Assembly (NCBI RefSeq): GCF_032854445.1 | Contig: NC_088296.1 | Location: 8,406,706 to 8,470,705, forward strand | Direction of reading: 5' to 3' | Origin: Liolophura sinensis | Taxonomy: Eukaryota > Mollusca > Polyplacophora > Chitonida > Chitonidae | Length of the DNA stretch: 64,000 nt | Shown here: in pieces, positions 11,580 to 24,100 of the stretch | Numbering within the stretch: the first letter of the stretch is position 1 | Layout: each line of letters starts with the position of its first letter | The notes under the pieces: generated by a model | What the model was told of the DNA's origin: nothing | Databases searched by the model: none | The model's input: the letters and a program-made list of their open reading frames with translations, nothing else | Translations under genes and position numbers: made by a program

Positions 11580-12480
11580 GCGCTTTTACGAATGGGAACA
11601 GTATCATGTGTGAATAAAAATATGTTGTCTGTACAGTGTGCGTATAATCTATCGTTGTTTTACAATTGATCTGCACATCTTGGTCCTCTCGATCTTAAGG
11701 TTGACAGTAGATAGTGTGCATTACAAAACACTTCCTATACAAGAAAAAGAACAAGAACAATCTGCAACACATGAGAATTTAAAATTGCACTTAGCTTTAA
11801 CGATAAAAAAAATATCCCAATAAACACAATGTCGTTCTATAGAGATGTGCGTCCAAACTGAAGTAAAACAACTTCACCCAAAGTAAAGTTTTAAATAAAT
11901 ATCGTTAACCAGACTTGGACCAAAGCAAGACTGACTTCTCTTGGGCTGGCAATGCATTTGATGTGTCTTTTGTGGGATAGATTCGATAGGCGGTCAAAGA
12001 ATAGGGAATAAATGGGGTCATTCGCCCTATTTTTATAGTTACTGACCCCATAAATTTACAAACTTGTTTCTGACTAGTAAACTTGCTGGAGTGAATCTTG
12101 TCGTTTGTTTGGTTAGAGCCTTCAATTAAAAGTCAGCCCAAGCATCTTAAGAAAGGAAATTATTGCTTGTTGCTTGTAGATAACAAGACCATTGTATATA
12201 AAGTAAAGTAAAGTTTTTAAAATGCTCTTACTCGGTCGATACCTTCTTTTTGGAGAATGTTATCTCAAGTTTGAATATCTCATACGATTCCTCATGATAT
12301 CATGACTACTAACTTAACCAGCTTGTTTCGTTCTAGTCTTCATGTAAAAGGCTCTGTTTGTTTGAGAATGTAAACATAAGCGTTATTTTACGCAGGGATA
12401 GTTTCAATTCAGACAATTTAATTTTCCGTTTGTTGTTCGATGCTTGTTAGTCTCCAGGATTACTTCTCGAAGCCTTGGAC
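11580..12480. other. No gene seen upstream of the dead Ig/NHL locus
   Basis: I looked for a signal-peptide exon matching the dead Ig exon at 12530 and found none. Similarity to the intact paralogue begins only at about 12480 (38976 in the other copy), so the 5' end of this locus was probably not duplicated. Confidence 0.4.
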
Positions 12481-12529
12481 TGGTGTTTTCCTGTCATTTT
12501 AAACTCTTTCGGCATTCCGTGTATCTCAG

Positions 12530-12892
12530 TTTCAGAGGAAGTGTCAGTTAAGCACGTTTTCGAGCCAATCACAGCTAGGGATTCTGACAGGCTCGTCATC
12601 AAACCATGTGACTTCCACATGGAAACGCACGAGACACCACAGATCACCTAGTGTCCGAAGACATTCGGTAAGAAGAGACTTATTATGTGGTATGATATTC
12701 ACAACTGTCTTACGGTGAGTTCGAAGGCCAAGCTGTTGGAGGAGACCGAGGGGCACTGGTTCGGCTTGGACCGAGGTCAAGGGATTCCGCCAGCTACTCG
12801 TGAGAGGTTGAAGTGGTCAACGAGACCGCAAGCTGGGTGAAATCTACCGTGGTGCTGAAGGTCACAAAACACACACAGTTGTTACAGAAGAT
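12530..12892 (+). pseudogene. Dead Ig-domain exon
   Basis: Begins after ATCTCAG and aligns along its whole length to the intact exon 39026-39406. Identity remains high (for example HMETHETPQIT against LMETYETPQIT) but stops replace the Trp and the second Cys that define an Ig fold. The donor is also weakened (AGTAAAT in place of AGTAAGT). Confidence 0.85.
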
Positions 12893-13175
12893 CCAAGTAA
12901 ATCCAACACTCATAGCATTTTCAGTGCACACAGCGTAATTTTTTCAGTAATATTTCATTGTGTGTGTTTTTTTCCTCATGCAAACGCGGTGAGGTTTGCA
13001 TGTGTAATGAAACCGACAAAAAAGGAAAAAATGCCAGGTATATGGACATAAAGTTAAAATTGTGTAAAATATAATTACTTAGACTTACTGTGTATTATTA
13101 TGTTTTGGTAAAATAATCTATTTACTCCAAAGACACTACGGTATTAAGAGACTTTACTCATATGTTTTTCCCCAG

Positions 13176-13420
13176 ACACAACAGTCCTGATTTCAGCATA
13201 CTGGCTCATCTCGGTGATGTGTGCACTTCAACTCAATACAGGACTGAGAACACTGGTTAGGAATGCGTTTTACCCTCCTGAAAATATGCCGACGACACAA
13301 CGGATAAAACACAGTATAGGTTACAATCAGTCCACGTTGATTTTAATCAGAGCTGAAATACTTGCGCCATCTGACACAATGCAGGTTTATACAATTATTT
13401 GTCGCTCTATTTGTTGTTGA
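13176..13420 (+). pseudogene. Short transmembrane 3' exon copy, stop lost
   Basis: Follows the acceptor TTTTTCCCCAG. It encodes TTVLISAYWLISVMCALQLN, a membrane segment almost identical to the intact exon 39694-39842. The intact exon ends ...IRYS-type with a TGA directly after HSIR; here that codon is changed and the frame continues to a TGA at 13418. Confidence 0.75.
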
Positions 13421-13799
13421 TTAGATCGTTTTCCATTTCGACAACATTTGGGCTAAGTCATTCACAGTACAGCAGGACCCTAACCATCAGTCCTGAAACA
13501 ATTGTGGTCGAAGGATAGGATGACGGTCGGCTCATGGTCGGCGTATAGTGGGCATATGATGTACTCTCTATGCATCCACAATGGATGTAGGCTTGATTGT
13601 GAGGAACCGGCTGTAATGTATATTTCAGTATTAGTCTAATCGCTGAATTATTTTTTTTTACTGATCGATTTTACACCTTGCTCAAGAACTTTCCAAACTT
13701 ATAAAGCTATCTGTGCTTGTATTATTAATGAGAAAATTCGTACAGGAATGGCCCTTTGCAAATGTCTCTTTTCACAAGTTCCTCTTTATTTCCCTTTAG

Positions 13800-13901
13800 T
13801 CCTGTTCTCATTTGTAATCGTATTCGCTATGGGATTAGTCTTCGCTGAAGTGATCTATGGCGTTGAATCCATTAGCAAGTCGGAGGGCACTACATTTAAC
13901 A
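13800..13901 (+). pseudogene. TM1 exon copy (intact frame, dead locus)
   Basis: A 102-nt phase-1 symmetric exon with acceptor TCCCTTTAG and donor ACA/GTAAGT, homologous to 41137-41238. It encodes LFSFVIVFAMGLVFAEVIYG and then KSEGTTFN. Unlike the intact copy it has a Glu inside the membrane segment. Confidence 0.75.
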
Positions 13902-15057
13902 GTAAGTATATGTATCACATGACTGTACATTTGAGATCCTTTTTTTACCCTTTTTTTCAAAAGTTAAAACCTTTTCAGGATGCTTTGTGTTTTGGTATTG
14001 GGAGCTGAAACTGGAAGAACCATTTGCCTTATGATGCTATTGATTAAATTCAATATTAAATTCTGGGGCCAACTGCTAGATAGTTAATTTTGAAACAGTT
14101 CGCATGTGTGTGGACTTTACCTTTCCAAATACCATGTTACGAGAAGTTTTTCCAAATGCTGTTATCGTTAACTTTTGAGTCATTACGACTCTTTGAAACT
14201 GAAGGCAAGGAGTGTTATTGATTCTCGACCTTGTCAGTGTCAACCAGCGTTGCCCTCGGCCGGCACGTGCGTAACTGACTTAGTAGGAATGCAAAAAAAA
14301 ATGCCTTGCATCTGAATCTTTATGTTGAGCCCGTTCGGTGAACCCAGGGCGTATTGACATGTGGCTGATAACGCCATGTGTGCCTCAATACATTCACAGA
14401 ACACTATAACTTGGACTTTACTGATCATACTTTTATCCATAGAAATTGAACATTTATTCAAGTGCTCAATATACTGCTCATTACCATTTTTTTAGACTAA
14501 AAGTTGAACTGCATATGTGATCGTCATGCAAAAGTACAGCCCTGTCATGTTAGATGTTATATAAATACTATTACATTTTTAAAGGTAGCATGTTTGGTGA
14601 ATGTCACATATTTGTAACTGGGGCTGAAGAGAAAATCGGATGCAATAATAACAATATCGCGCATTTATGTATTGGGCGTTGACAACAGAGCATGCTGAGT
14701 AATGCTAGTGACGTCTAATAAATTAAAATTAACAGCACTGCATTTTACCTAAATCTGCTTAAGACATGGTGGTGTGTAAATTGCTACTACTTTTGCATTT
14801 GCATGAGCAGTTGGAACAAAACCCTGATTGAGGTAAATTGACAAGAGACCGTATTTTACTTGCTACATGTGACCATTTGACAGCCATCGCACCGTCTCCG
14901 ATCCTCTGGTCTTACTCTCTATGGTGTACCTCTTTAGTTATATTTGAACCAGTTTAATTTGGCGTCATCAAATGTCTTTGCATAAACATACACACATATG
15001 CACTGTTTAGCATATACATGTAACTGCTGACATGTTATATATGCTATATATTTACAG
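13902..15057. other. Intron conserved between the two Ig/NHL loci
   Basis: Non-coding, but long stretches (for example 14200-14470 and 14590-15050) align with 41340-41640 and 41750-42238. This shows that the loci arose by segmental duplication and not by retroposition. Confidence 0.7.
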
Positions 15058-16008
15058 GTTATTACTGGACAGTGTCGCTGATAACTGGAATACCGGGAAT
15101 CCTGATTCTGTCACTCATCACCTCGTGGTCGTGTTTACCAGCAGAGGCATGTTCTGATAAGAGATGCCTAGGCAGGTCCGGCATTCAGGAAACCCATGGA
15201 ATGTCACCTCACCAATCCACCGCCGACTGTTATACAGCCTCCGCTGATACACAGGACCCAATGTCTAGCCTCCTAGAGACAAAAACAAACACAGCTGTGA
15301 AAGGTGTGGCTGAACTTCCCCAAGCAGAATCGAAAAAGAAATTGTCTAAAGTTGATAAAGTAGAATTTAGTATTCCTTGCAAAGAAACAGTCAGAAGACG
15401 GTTTGTTGATATGTGCCTATGGCAAATCACCTGCAGGCGAAAACTTTTGTTTACATTGGGGTCTACCAGGTAAAAAAATTGACGAGGTTTTCCACCAAGG
15501 AAAAGCAACCATTCTGTGGGTTCAGGAGGGATGTCGAGATGGGCTAGCGTATGTGGTGCTTTCAAACCCCGATGTCATCAGGAAGACAAATCCCAAAAAG
15601 AAAACTGGAGAACATATTTGAAATAGTGTGTTGAAGAAACCTGAGTGTATCGTTCAGAATTCCCGCTGCCAGTTTATTGTCGCAGATTCGGCTAAATATA
15701 ATATCTTCGTATTAGAGGAAGATGGAGAGTTTTTGTCAACTATGAAAGTATCTGTTCCCAAACAAATTGAAGAAAAACTTAACAAGTGTAACAGAATAGC
15801 CATTGACGAGAACAACAGGATTTATGTATCTGGTCCATTGTCTAGTGATGTTCTTGTGTTTAATGAGGACTTTAGGTCTGAACGGCTGTTCCCAACATCT
15901 AGTGCATCTACCAATGGAATATCTTGTCTTCTCGTACATAGAAGGTCGCTGTACGTCGCCCAAGGAGGCATTATTTCCGTCTATCCTCTTCACTGGGGAA
16001 TTCCATAG
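15058..16008 (+). pseudogene. NHL-propeller exon copy, frameshifted
   Basis: Starts after TTTACAG with the second membrane segment (WTVSLITGIPGILILSLIT). It then loses alignment to the first propeller blades, stops at 15471-15473, recovers the frame at ILWVQEGCRDGL, stops again at a former TGG codon (about 15619), and finally keeps the last three blades open (PECIVQNSR to YVAQGGIIS). Confidence 0.85.
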
Positions 16009-16737
16009 GCAAAAGTAAACGCGTTTCTCAACTTACTTAACAGCTTTACGTCTCTAAAAAAGAATTCTTTTATTTTTTAAACTTCTTCCAAGATAATTGC
16101 TGGATCTGTGCTTGACACAAAAGCCAGTTCAGCGTAATAACAATGCACCTCTCACAAAGAAAAAAATAAGGTTGCACTATCTGGTCCTTGCGATGGTATC
16201 ATAACCTGATAATTGAACAGAAAGTCTAGGAGATTATTATGTTCCTTGAGTACATTTTTATGTTATTCTGGACACATTGTTTTACTTTTACACATCTGCT
16301 ATGTTAATGCAACATAACTGTGCTGCGCACAATCATCAAAACATCAGCCTGCAGAGTTACTTCTGCTGTGGCAGTCTTAGGCAAATTCAGAGTGACCATA
16401 CTAAACCCAGCAGTGCCTTATAAGCGTGTAGGGGCTCTGTGGAATGATGTAAATCTAAATTTCTTTTTGCACAGTGATCACATTATTTAGAAAAAAAAAC
16501 CTTCTTGAAACGAAAGTCAGAAATGTCTGCTTGTCATCTCAAAGATGATATCATGCAAGTGTTGATGATTGAGGCGACGTTTTCGACAGTTCGTGACAAT
16601 ACATGCAGTTCACTGGTTAACTGGTAACTTGGTACGTTAAGACCAGAAGAATAAACACGTGTCAAAAGAACTTACTTTGACACTTATCCAGGTTTGAGTG
16701 ACGTAGAAAATTTACTCAGGCTTTACTTAAGGTTTTA

Positions 16738-16850
16738 GCGGCTCTTCCCAACATATATAGCATCCACAAATGGAATATCGTCTTCTCGCCCATAGCAGGT
16801 CGCTGTACGTCGCCCAAGGTTGTAGGATTTTTATACATCCCTTCACTTGC
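16738..16850 (+). pseudogene. Third scrap of the NHL exon end
   Basis: About 110 bp match the last blade (CTCTTCCCAACAT, then GGTCGCTGTACGTCGCCCAA) with small deletions. It lies 0.7 kb beyond the dead locus, a remnant of another duplicate. Confidence 0.7.
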
Positions 16851-17037
16851 ATTCTTCGAACATTCTAAATAAAGCGTCTTAGATGAACATAATAATTAGC
16901 TTTTAGGCTACAGTGGGTGTTTCGGGAAGCCATTAATCGAGTTTTTAAGCTGAAGCTCCTTCTTCACTGCTATGTATACTTCACCTTCCGCTCGTATAAC
17001 TTGACGGCTTACGGCTTACGTCGTCTTTGAAGTCTAT

Positions 17038-17309
17038 GTTCCTAACTCCCTCGCTTGGTGTTCAACATGAAGGGGATAGTGCAACGACTGGTTGACGCGT
17101 ATCAGTATAATGGCTCGGGCGGGGCGGCTTACTTGCCTTTGCTAATTCGTCTCAGTGAAGCAGCACTAGATAAAAGAGCGGTGGAAATCCGGCCTACAAC
17201 AAGGAGGCACATTACACGTAAATGCACCCTAAGGATTCCATCGTCGTCATATGACTGAAAAATTGTTGAGTACGACGTTGAACCCCCAGCACTCACTCAC
17301 TCACTCACA
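17038..17309 (+). mobile_element. SINE-B, 5'-truncated
   Basis: Aligns to the body of the 11071-11435 element (ATAGTGCAACGACTGG, GGCTCGGGCGGGGCGGCTTA) and keeps the TTGAGTACGACGTT plus CACTCACTCACTCAC tail. The tRNA-like head is missing. Confidence 0.88.
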
Positions 17310-18518
17310 GCCAAATTCCGAAATATAGAAATGGAAATAGCCCGAAATACTATGTTGTATATGCAAAGCTAGAATAGTTTGTTCAGTAAATGCAATGTGA
17401 TTTTAACAAATTACATTTCTGCAGTACCATTTTATTTTACTCTGCCTTGTTGTTGTACGTTAACACAAGGATTACGTTAAACTAGCAAATCGGTAGTATG
17501 CAAAATTATTAGCAGCATTAGTATTTTTCTTTTCATATAAATAATTTGTTAAATGAAGTCGCAGAATTAGCTCTGCTGTGTATGGCGACAGAGAAGTGTT
17601 TAATGGCCATACCGAAGCCAAACGTTGTTATAACTACAGACTGAATTAATGAGAACAAATCTAACTGACCTTTAAGAAAAAGTCTGTAATCTATGTTTTA
17701 TTTTGTACGACTTCTGCTGCTCAGATTCCCATAGTTTACAACAAAAATGTAGGTAAAGAATACATTATTCACATGAAACCCTTCCGAAACGGAGATCTAG
17801 AAAAGAGCGAGTAAAGTTTTTCATCTCATTAATAACATGCGACTTTTGTTGATTGAGGCGAGTTATGTATACTTTCCACATTATTTTTTCAAGACCGACT
17901 GCTGTGTGAAGACTCGATGTCTTAAAAGTAGAATTAAATGATAAGAATTGGGATTTGAATGGCTTTCCTAAATTGCGCAAACAATGTAATGTATTAAAAC
18001 CGATGTCATGACACGGAAAAAAGTGTTTTGTAGTTTTCAATTGTGCCCGGTGTGACGTCATGTAAAAGCAGTTGGCATCACACATCGCTGACGTATGGCT
18101 ACAAATGACGTCACACTTCCAAACGCACATAACATCATTTCAGCATAACATGTATAACTGTCGTACTGGAGATCACATCTGAATCATCGTCACATAAGGA
18201 ATATTATCACTTCACATCAGAAACTTTTGTTTTTTGGAACACTTGACAATAAGAGGGGTTCAGTAGTGTTACTCGTTATCTCTTTGAAACGTGGTGTTAA
18301 CCCTGCTCTCTAGGGTGTTGCAATGTTGTGCCAACTTTACTAAAACGACATTCAGCTGATTATAGACACATCTTGAGCACGAAAGTGACGTATATCAGCG
18401 AAGAAACACACATTTCTTTTTTACTGAAAACATAAGATATACTTTCACATTTCGAACGAGTTTAGCGCCTAAAACACTTTCTTGAAATGGGTGTTCTTTT
18501 ACCTACAACCGGCTGTTT
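17310..18518. other. No gene; short tract shared with the 3' flank of the intact Ig/NHL locus
   Basis: About 17770-17850 aligns with 43530-43605, so the segmental duplication reached past the coding part. The rest is AT-rich sequence without a supported exon. Confidence 0.45.
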
Positions 18519-19138
18519 TGGAAAGGCTTTCTTGACACCGCAGAAAATAGCAGTTGATCTAAGATTGCATTAAATATTAAGAAAGAACTGTCGTTTAATC
18601 GCCTTTCCAGGGTGTCTGCGACTTACACTTTGTCTTTTCTAACCCTAAAAGTGGTCCTAGAACACTTGTTTTGAAATAAGCTAATGGCATTTTTGAGAAG
18701 GCAATTTTGACAATGTAGTAAATAGCACGCGGTCTAAGATGGCAATAGATAAGAAGAATCAAAAACACACTGTCGTGTAGTCGCCTTTCCAAATCCTATA
18801 GGTGGGATTATAAAGCCAGTATTAAACTAAGCTAATGGCTGTTTTGCGAAGGCATTTTTGACAATGTGGCAAGTAGCAGACGGTCAAAGATATCATTAAA
18901 TTGTCATGTAATTGCCTTTCCAGGGCGACTGCGACTTGCACTGTATGTTTTGCGACCCTATGCGTGGGTCTATGAAGCCTGTTTTCAACTAAGTTAATGC
19001 TGTTTTGAGAAGGCATTTTCGACAATGTAGCAAGTAGCAGACGGTCTAGGATGGCATTAGATAAGAGAAATTAACAACACACTGCCGCGTAATCGCCTTT
19101 CCAGGGCGCCTGCGACTTGCACTGTATGTTTTCTTATA
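18519..19138. repeat. Tandem repeat, four diverged units of about 150-175 bp
   Basis: Units start near 18519, 18695, 18845 and 19005. Each holds GAGAAGGCATTTTTGACAAT, then AGCAGACGGTCTAAGATGGC, then CGCCTTTCCAGGG and TGCGACTTGCACTGTA. Copies differ by indels. Confidence 0.75.
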
Positions 19139-19467
19139 ATATAAGAGGCCCTAAAAAGCCTGTGTTGGAAACTTGTGCCATATTTACCGAGCCCATTTGT
19201 AAAGAAAGCACTCCTAAAATATTCTACATGTTCATTTCGCTTGTTGTTTGTCCAAAACGAGGCCACCATGTTACCTGTAACAATGACATACTCATTTCTA
19301 AATACCAACTCAAGGTATTGCAAGACCTATATCTTTAACATAGCATGTCTTTACTCGTGTTTTACTTTAGGAGAATTGAATTGTTCGGTTTCCGAATCTT
19401 CCCTACGATAGCTCTTTTTTCCATAGCCATAGTTTCCTTCTTTCCAGTTATATAAAATGACTGAACG

Positions 19468-20116
19468 CAATTGATTTTCTATGAACATGTTTAACACTGG
19501 ATGATCAACCGGTCTTCGCTCCCGGAACTCACCCGGCACGACTTGGAATTCAGTCTAGTTTATCTTCCTTAGGGTATACGTGTGTTTGAATTATAAGCGC
19601 AGTATTGGCTTTGTGCGGGTTTTAGATAAAGCATACGTTTACACAGTATCCTTATCTCTATATTTATTTGATTTATGTGATTGGTGTGAAGCCGTATTTG
19701 AAGCTGTACTTATTATAAATATTTCATTTATATGTAGGCGGCCAGCATTATGGTGGAAGAAAAACTGGCAGAGCCCGGGGGAAACCCTCGACCATCCGCA
19801 AATTGCTGAGAGACCTTTCTAGAGGTTCTGTCTATAGGTGTCAATAAAAGTTCACAACCCCCATGAAGGCGGTAAGATGTACATAGTTTTCAGTGATGTC
19901 CGAAACTCAAGTATATGACTATACATGTACTTAATATTCTCTGGGAAAGTTCTGCATTGAAACATGAAAGGTTCCTCCAAGAGGATGAGCGCAAAGAACT
20001 TAAAAAGGTTCCATGCGGCACCTTTTTCTTAAGAGCATGCATTATTTTATCTTTATACTCAATAGGAATTTACGTGCAAGTTCTGGAATTAGTTAGGCGA
20101 GTGTGGAGAAATTAAA
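19468..20116. repeat. Orphan partial unit of the C1q-gene exon array
   Basis: Matches about half of the 1.27-kb array unit of the C1q gene, including TCGCTCCCGGAACTC, TTGGCTTTGTGCGG, the embedded SINE-A piece (19668-19830) and GTGTGGAGAAATTAAACG. It lies downstream of the C1q terminal exon and its poly(A) signal, outside the transcribed gene. The mini-exon part is absent. Confidence 0.8.
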
Positions 20117-20124
20117 CGTTTGTT

Positions 20125-20250
20125 TATTATTCATTTATTTATTTAATATGTACTTTTCACCGTACTGAATAATATTTCACGTATACGATGGCAGTCAGCA
20201 TTATGGTGTTTGGAAACCGGGCAGAGCCCATGGGAAAACCATTCGCAGGT
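20125..20250 (-). mobile_element. SINE-A fragment
   Basis: 3' half of the element in minus orientation, with ATTT tail, TACGATGGCAGTCAGCATTA and AAACCGGGCAGAGCCC. Confidence 0.75.
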
Positions 20251-20544
20251 CGTCCATGTAACGTCCGATGTTTGTTTATATAACAAGGTCCATTTAATCA
20301 CAGAGAACTGCACCGTGTCCGAAATTTTCTGTATGTCTTGGGCTAAAATCGCTAAGAAACCCATAATACTTGTAAATCTCGCTGTAGACAGTAGTTTGTT
20401 ATATACATTTTCTCATCAAATTGAGTAAAAATCAACAATAAACATTACACAATAGAAACACAATACTGATTAGGAATTGCAAGTTAGTTTAATTCCAGCT
20501 AAAAAAAAAATAATAAAATACAAAAAGCATTGTAACATTATAAT

Positions 20545-20550
20545 TTTATT
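20545..20550 (-). terminator. Poly(A) signal of the C1q gene
   Basis: AATAAA on the minus strand, 76 nt past the stop codon at 20626. This would give a short 3' untranslated region. Confidence 0.6.
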
Positions 20551-20625
20551 ACTGCAGAAATTAAAATTTAAATGTAGTAATCAAATTACTAAACAGATGA
20601 ATTTGGCGAAGAGGACAGATTATGT

Positions 20626-21158
20626 TTACCCATGTTTATCCATGGGTACAGCTCGCGGGATTTTAAGATCTGTGAATCTACCCGGTTTAACCAGAGACAC
20701 GCTAAAGCTACAGAAACCGTTATTCTTACAGCCAATGATGGTTCCTTCACGACCGTTGACACTGAGCCGGTCAAACTGGTCAAGGTAGAGGACGGCGGAG
20801 TTGGACGCCGTGACACAATCACCTTCTGCCTTGGCCGAGTTCACGACTTGTCCGTTCTGGGTCAGATCCACATGGGCCTCTTTAGTGCTGCCTTTCTTGC
20901 TTTGCACGTGGTAGTTGACGGAATAGATTCCTGGCACGGGAGCGGTGAAGACAGCGTATTCCCTGTTGTATCCGCCATTGATGTTTGTGATGATGTGGTC
21001 AAAGCCAACAGGTGTGGGTTTGTAGAAGTACTGGTCAGTGGTTCTGACCACAGATGTGGCCACGGCGTCCAGATGGTTAACGTATACTTCCGGCTGAGGC
21101 AGTTTTCGGGGAAGTCGGCCAAAAGGTCTACCTTGCCCGGCACCTGCCTGATTGGTTC
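20626..21158 (-). CDS. C1q gene terminal exon (C1q domain)
   Basis: Starts after the acceptor GCATTTTACAG (plus-strand 21159 onward) with two bases completing a Gly codon and stops with TAA at 20628-20626. A basic, Pro-rich linker (RPFGRLPRKLPQPE) precedes the C1q domain. The domain holds two cysteines close to the C terminus (GCKNNGFCSF) and one at GDCVTASN. Just upstream, sequence resembling the start of a mini-exon (GGTTACTC) is preceded by GG in place of AG, so the ancestral splice site appears to be lost. Confidence 0.85.
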
Positions 21159-24100
21159 CTGTAAAATGCGAGTAACCCGATTGAGAAGCAAACGTACTGT
21201 GTCATAAACACTGAAAAATGAGACATACTTCGTTATCGAGAACTGATATGCTGGCATGGTACACAATTTGAATGGTGACTTAACTTTGATTCGTCAGAGT
21301 TAAATACCTTGCGTCTTTCCAATATCACTAAAAACCGTTGACGGCTTCTCTTTGCAAGATTCCGTCCTATTCTTTTGTATTTTGTGTACTTTCTTAATCC
21401 TTTGGTGGTTTGTGTTCTGCGTCTTTTTGGGGAATTGGCCTTGCGAGTATTGATCTGGAACGTCCTTATTCGTTGACGAGTTGTATACGAATACCTGTTT
21501 CCACGCATAGATAAGAATTAACAAAATAGTATAATATGTACATGCGTGATCGACCATAGCAGACCGATCATTTAGTGTTAGACTTCGTCACATGTCCCAT
21601 GTAATCGGTCGCTTACCGTAAGCTTTCCTTGAGGGAAGTTCACAAATGGATAATTCAAATAGCTGTACCCACAATTTCCATCAGGATTGAAGACGCTAAA
21701 AGATGGGTTGAAGTTGGTGACGAACCGTAAATTGTGTACTGTTATTTTGTGGGAGGAATCAAAGACGATTTGCTAACCACGCCCTCCCACTTCGACACCA
21801 CCTCCCTGGTGGTTGTACCATGGTGATTAGGTGTTACATGCAGCGACAACAGTGAAAGCAATCTAGTGTCATTTTAGACAGATAAACATGTACAATGTTG
21901 CAGATAAAAGAACAGTGTACAGGTGATGCTATGACAGAGTGTGGCATCAGTGATTGCTAACATATGCTTCAGTGGGGGGAACACTTATTTTCTGCACAAA
22001 AAGAAACAGATACCAACGGAAACTTGGTGTCATGGCTAAAAAGTAAAGGTAAAAATTCTGACTATCAAACTGTGGATGGTCGTGGGCTACCAGGTTTCCT
22101 TCCACCGTAAGCCATATATGTGAAATATTCTTGAGTACGGCGTTAAACACCAATCAGATAATTTTCTAAGATATCAAAGCCCTAAAATAAGATTTCTTTT
22201 CTTAGTTCTGCTCTGGTATTGATCCTTATTACATTTCTACATTACATTATCACAAAAAAAATGCCCAATGCATCTGGATTATTGAGTGTGGCAATGTTTA
22301 GCTACATTCTATTCTATTGACAGTATTTCAAAAGTGGACAGAGTTTTTCCGTTCTAGTTACCGACTCTGCAGTTGTTAGGGGTGCATGCCGCACAGGCGG
22401 CCATTTTTGGTTTAAGTTAGACATTTAACAGCTTTATTCTTTAAAACCCAACTTTTGATTAACTTGAAATTTAACGCACGTTACCACCGTTCACTAGAGA
22501 CTTTTTGGAAGAAAGAATGCAATGTTTATGCCAATTAAACCTAATACATTGTAAGATACATCACGTAATTTTTTTTTTTAATTTTTAATTTCAATATTCT
22601 AAATATGCTATCTGACATACTCTGACGTCATCATCACAAATCCGGTGTTATTTTTTCTCTGCAATTTTTTTGTCGCAAATTTTGATCAAACCACAAAAAT
22701 GTGCAATTTCCACCATATTTAAAGATCTCGTGAGAGAAAACCGTGAAAACTGTAAAGATGAAAATCACTAAGTGTAAAATACATGTACTCTAAGTGTGCT
22801 GATATCGTTGAGCTGTGTTAAAAAAGAGGGGACATGCACGTTTCAAATATTGTCCGATGATCTATTTACCTCGTTTGACACATCCATGTATACTTGCTAT
22901 GCTGTGTTACAATACACTAATGATTACAAAAAATTTAGACTTTCTAATTAGGTTAGTTATGTATCTATTTATCAAATACTTTAAGGTAACTTGAAGTAAC
23001 ACCACACAGGTCAGCAATACCGGCTTAAACACAGAATTCACTGCTTGAGCAGCTATATTTATCTTTAGAACTGTCATTTGTCTTAATGTTACATTCTTCG
23101 TGGTTTTTAATATGCCAGTCAAATAAACCTTACCTGTGCCAGCACCTACACCACCTCCGTCACCACCAGCGCCTTGAACAAAGGGGTAACCTGATTAGGA
23201 AGCAGACACAGTTTGTTAAAAACAATGAGAAAGGAGACGTATGAAAACTAACACATTGATTTTCTATGAACATTTGAGATGTTCAACACTGGATGATCAA
23301 CCGATCTTCGCTCCCGGAACCCTCTCGGCAGAACTTGGAATTCTGTCTAGTTTATCTTCCTTAGGGTAAACGAGTGTTGAAATTATGAGCGCTGTATTGG
23401 CTTTGTGCGGTTTCAGATAAAGCATACGTTTTCATTGTATCCTTATTTTTGTCTACATTTTGTTTGATTTATGTGATTTTTGTAAAGCCGTACTTGAAGC
23501 TGTACTTATTATAAATATTTCATTTATACGAAGGCAGCCAGCATTATGGTGGAAGGAAACCCACCAAAGGCCGGGGAAAACCCACGGCCATCCGCACTTT
23601 GCTGACAGACTTTCCCAAGTACGGCCGGAGAGGTTTGGTCTATAAGTGTCAATACAAGTTCAAAACCCCCACGAAGGCGGTAAGAATAGTTAAGAATAGT
23701 TTTCAGCGATATCCGAAACACAAGTGTATGACTGCACATGTACTTGATATTTTCTGAAAAGTTCTGTGTTGAAACATGAAAGGTTCCACCGAACTCACAA
23801 GCGCAAAAAAATCCATAAAAGGTTCCATGCGGCGCCGTTCTCGTTAAGAGTGTGTATTATTCTATCTTTGTAGAATATAAGAATTCACGTGCAAGTTCCA
23901 GAATTAGTTAGGCGAGTGTTTAGAAATTAAAAGACTTCTTTATTATTTGTCCATTCATTCGATATGTACAAAATGAAAATGTGCAATTTTCACCTTATCT
24001 CGTGAGAGAAAACGGTAAAAACTGTAAAGATGAAAATCACTAAGTGTAAATACATGTACTCTAAGTGAGTTGATATCGTTGAGCTGTGTTCAAAAAGAGG

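Larger units (their letters stand above)
12530..16008 (+). pseudogene. Ig/transmembrane/NHL gene copy, disabled
   Basis: Degenerate paralogue of the gene at 38597-43290, with the same exon order and shared intron sequence. The Ig exon (12530 to about 12892) has three lesions: the core Trp codon is TAG, the second domain Cys codon is TGA, and a 5-bp loss shifts the frame near 12710. The short transmembrane exon (13176 onward) is open but has lost its stop. The TM1 exon (13800-13901, 102 nt) is intact. The NHL exon (15058-16008) has lost part of its first half and has a TGG-to-TGA change near 15619. No full-length protein can be made, although single exons could still be spliced. The spacing between exons is shorter than in the intact copy. 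Confidence 0.85.

Noticed and set aside
20632-21207. 191-codon open frame on the plus strand
   Set aside because: Antisense shadow of the C1q terminal exon, which has domain motifs and proper splice and poly(A) signals on the minus strand.
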